Positions 6,271-6,462 of a stretch of DNA of 6,462 bases are shown piece after piece. Each line of letters opens with the position of its first letter. Position 1 is the first letter of the stretch. The position numbers and the translations under genes are program-made. Source of the DNA: Gammaproteobacteria bacterium (GTDB taxonomy: Bacteria > Pseudomonadota > Gammaproteobacteria > JAABTG01); contig JASJBY010000295.1 in assembly GCA_030066245.1 (NCBI GenBank), positions 1-6,462 on the forward strand, given 5' to 3'. The notes below the pieces were generated by a model. It worked only from the letters and a program-made list of their open reading frames with translations, did no database searches and had not been told where the DNA came from.

Positions 6271-6281
6271 GAATCACGCTT
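6261..6281. repeat. Small block of CACG-type heptanucleotide repeat at the HAD gene start
   Basis: Three adjacent 7-mers, CACTATT, CACGAAT and CACGCTT, match the units of the larger array at the right edge. The block overlaps the proposed GTG start of the minus-strand HAD gene; the start codon itself is the complement of one CAC. It is part of a longer imperfect copy (6253-6283) of bases 6391-6424. Confidence 0.65.
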
Positions 6282-6359
6282 CATCCGGAAGAAGCGGTAT
6301 TATCCACGGGGGACACTGGGAGCACGAGCGAACCTAAACCTAAGGGCTGCCTGCCTTCC

Positions 6360-6391
6360 CCGAGTCACCGAGTCACCCTAAACCGAGTCAC
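6360..6391. repeat. CCGAGTCAC short repeats
   Basis: CCGAGTCAC occurs at 6360-6368, 6368-6376 and 6383-6391, the first two sharing one base. GAGTCAC is a rotation of the CACGAGT unit seen at 6444-6450, so this looks like an 8-bp drifted relative of the heptanucleotide family rather than a separate element. Confidence 0.55.
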
Positions 6392-6401
6392 CGTTCTTCT
6401 C

Positions 6402-6462
6402 CACGCTTCACGAATCACGCTTCACGATTCACGCTTCACGATTCACGAGTCACGATTCACGA
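6402..6462. repeat. Degenerate heptanucleotide tandem array (CACG + 3 bases)
   Basis: Eight complete 7-bp units and part of a ninth follow each other without gaps: CACGCTT, CACGAAT, CACGCTT, then CACGATT alternating with CACGCTT and CACGAGT, ending in CACGA at the window edge. The first four bases are invariant, and changes fall only in positions 5-7. The array continues beyond the window, so its full length is unknown. The period of seven and absence of spacers exclude a CRISPR array. It resembles in kind the short tandemly repeated heptamers described in cyanobacteria, but the unit differs. Confidence 0.85.

Noticed and set aside
6299..6304. GATAAT on the minus strand as a -10 box for the HAD gene
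   Set aside because: It resembles TATAAT, but no -35-like hexamer is found 16-18 bases further upstream (6321-6328), so a promoter cannot be claimed.
6402..6462. CRISPR array
   Set aside because: The units are 7 bp and contiguous, with no spacers and no cas genes in view.

Overview
The window reads as gammaproteobacterial chromosome. It is moderately GC-rich, with tightly packed genes, frequent GTG/TTG starts, and protein families and gene pairings familiar from Pseudomonas and Vibrio zinc-uptake loci. The gene order znuA-znuC-znuB-zur and the CACGATT-type heptanucleotide arrays do not match the classical enterobacterial or Pseudomonas arrangement. I would not name a genus.

Bases 1-5296 form one rightward run of seven genes that looks like a zinc-acquisition operon: the 3' half of znuA (periplasmic zinc-binding protein, cut by the window edge), znuC (ATPase), znuB (permease), zur (Fur-family zinc sensor/repressor), a His-rich secreted ZrgA/DUF2796 protein, a LolD/MacB-type ABC ATPase, and a MacB/FtsX-type ABC permease. 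The first four genes overlap or are separated by 3 bp. The next gaps are 56 and 62 bp with no convincing terminator, and the last two genes are 3 bp apart. ZnuABC would carry zinc from periplasm to cytosol, Zur would sense the cytosolic pool and shut the system down, and ZrgA with its ABC pair is the second zinc-linked module known from Vibrio (zrg) and Pseudomonas (PA4063-PA4066). Here the two modules and their regulator sit in one block.

Bases 5297-5397 are a short convergent gap. Bases 5398-6270, on the minus strand, encode a NagD-like (subfamily IIA) HAD hydrolase whose first motif is D-A-Y instead of the phosphatase D-x-D. It has no obvious zinc link.

Bases 6253-6462 are repeat-rich. 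A degenerate 7-bp tandem repeat (CACG plus three variable bases) runs off the right edge, a smaller block of it overlaps the 5' end of the HAD gene, and an 8-bp relative lies between them. I saw no tRNA, rRNA, CRISPR, transposase or recognisable Zur operator in the window.
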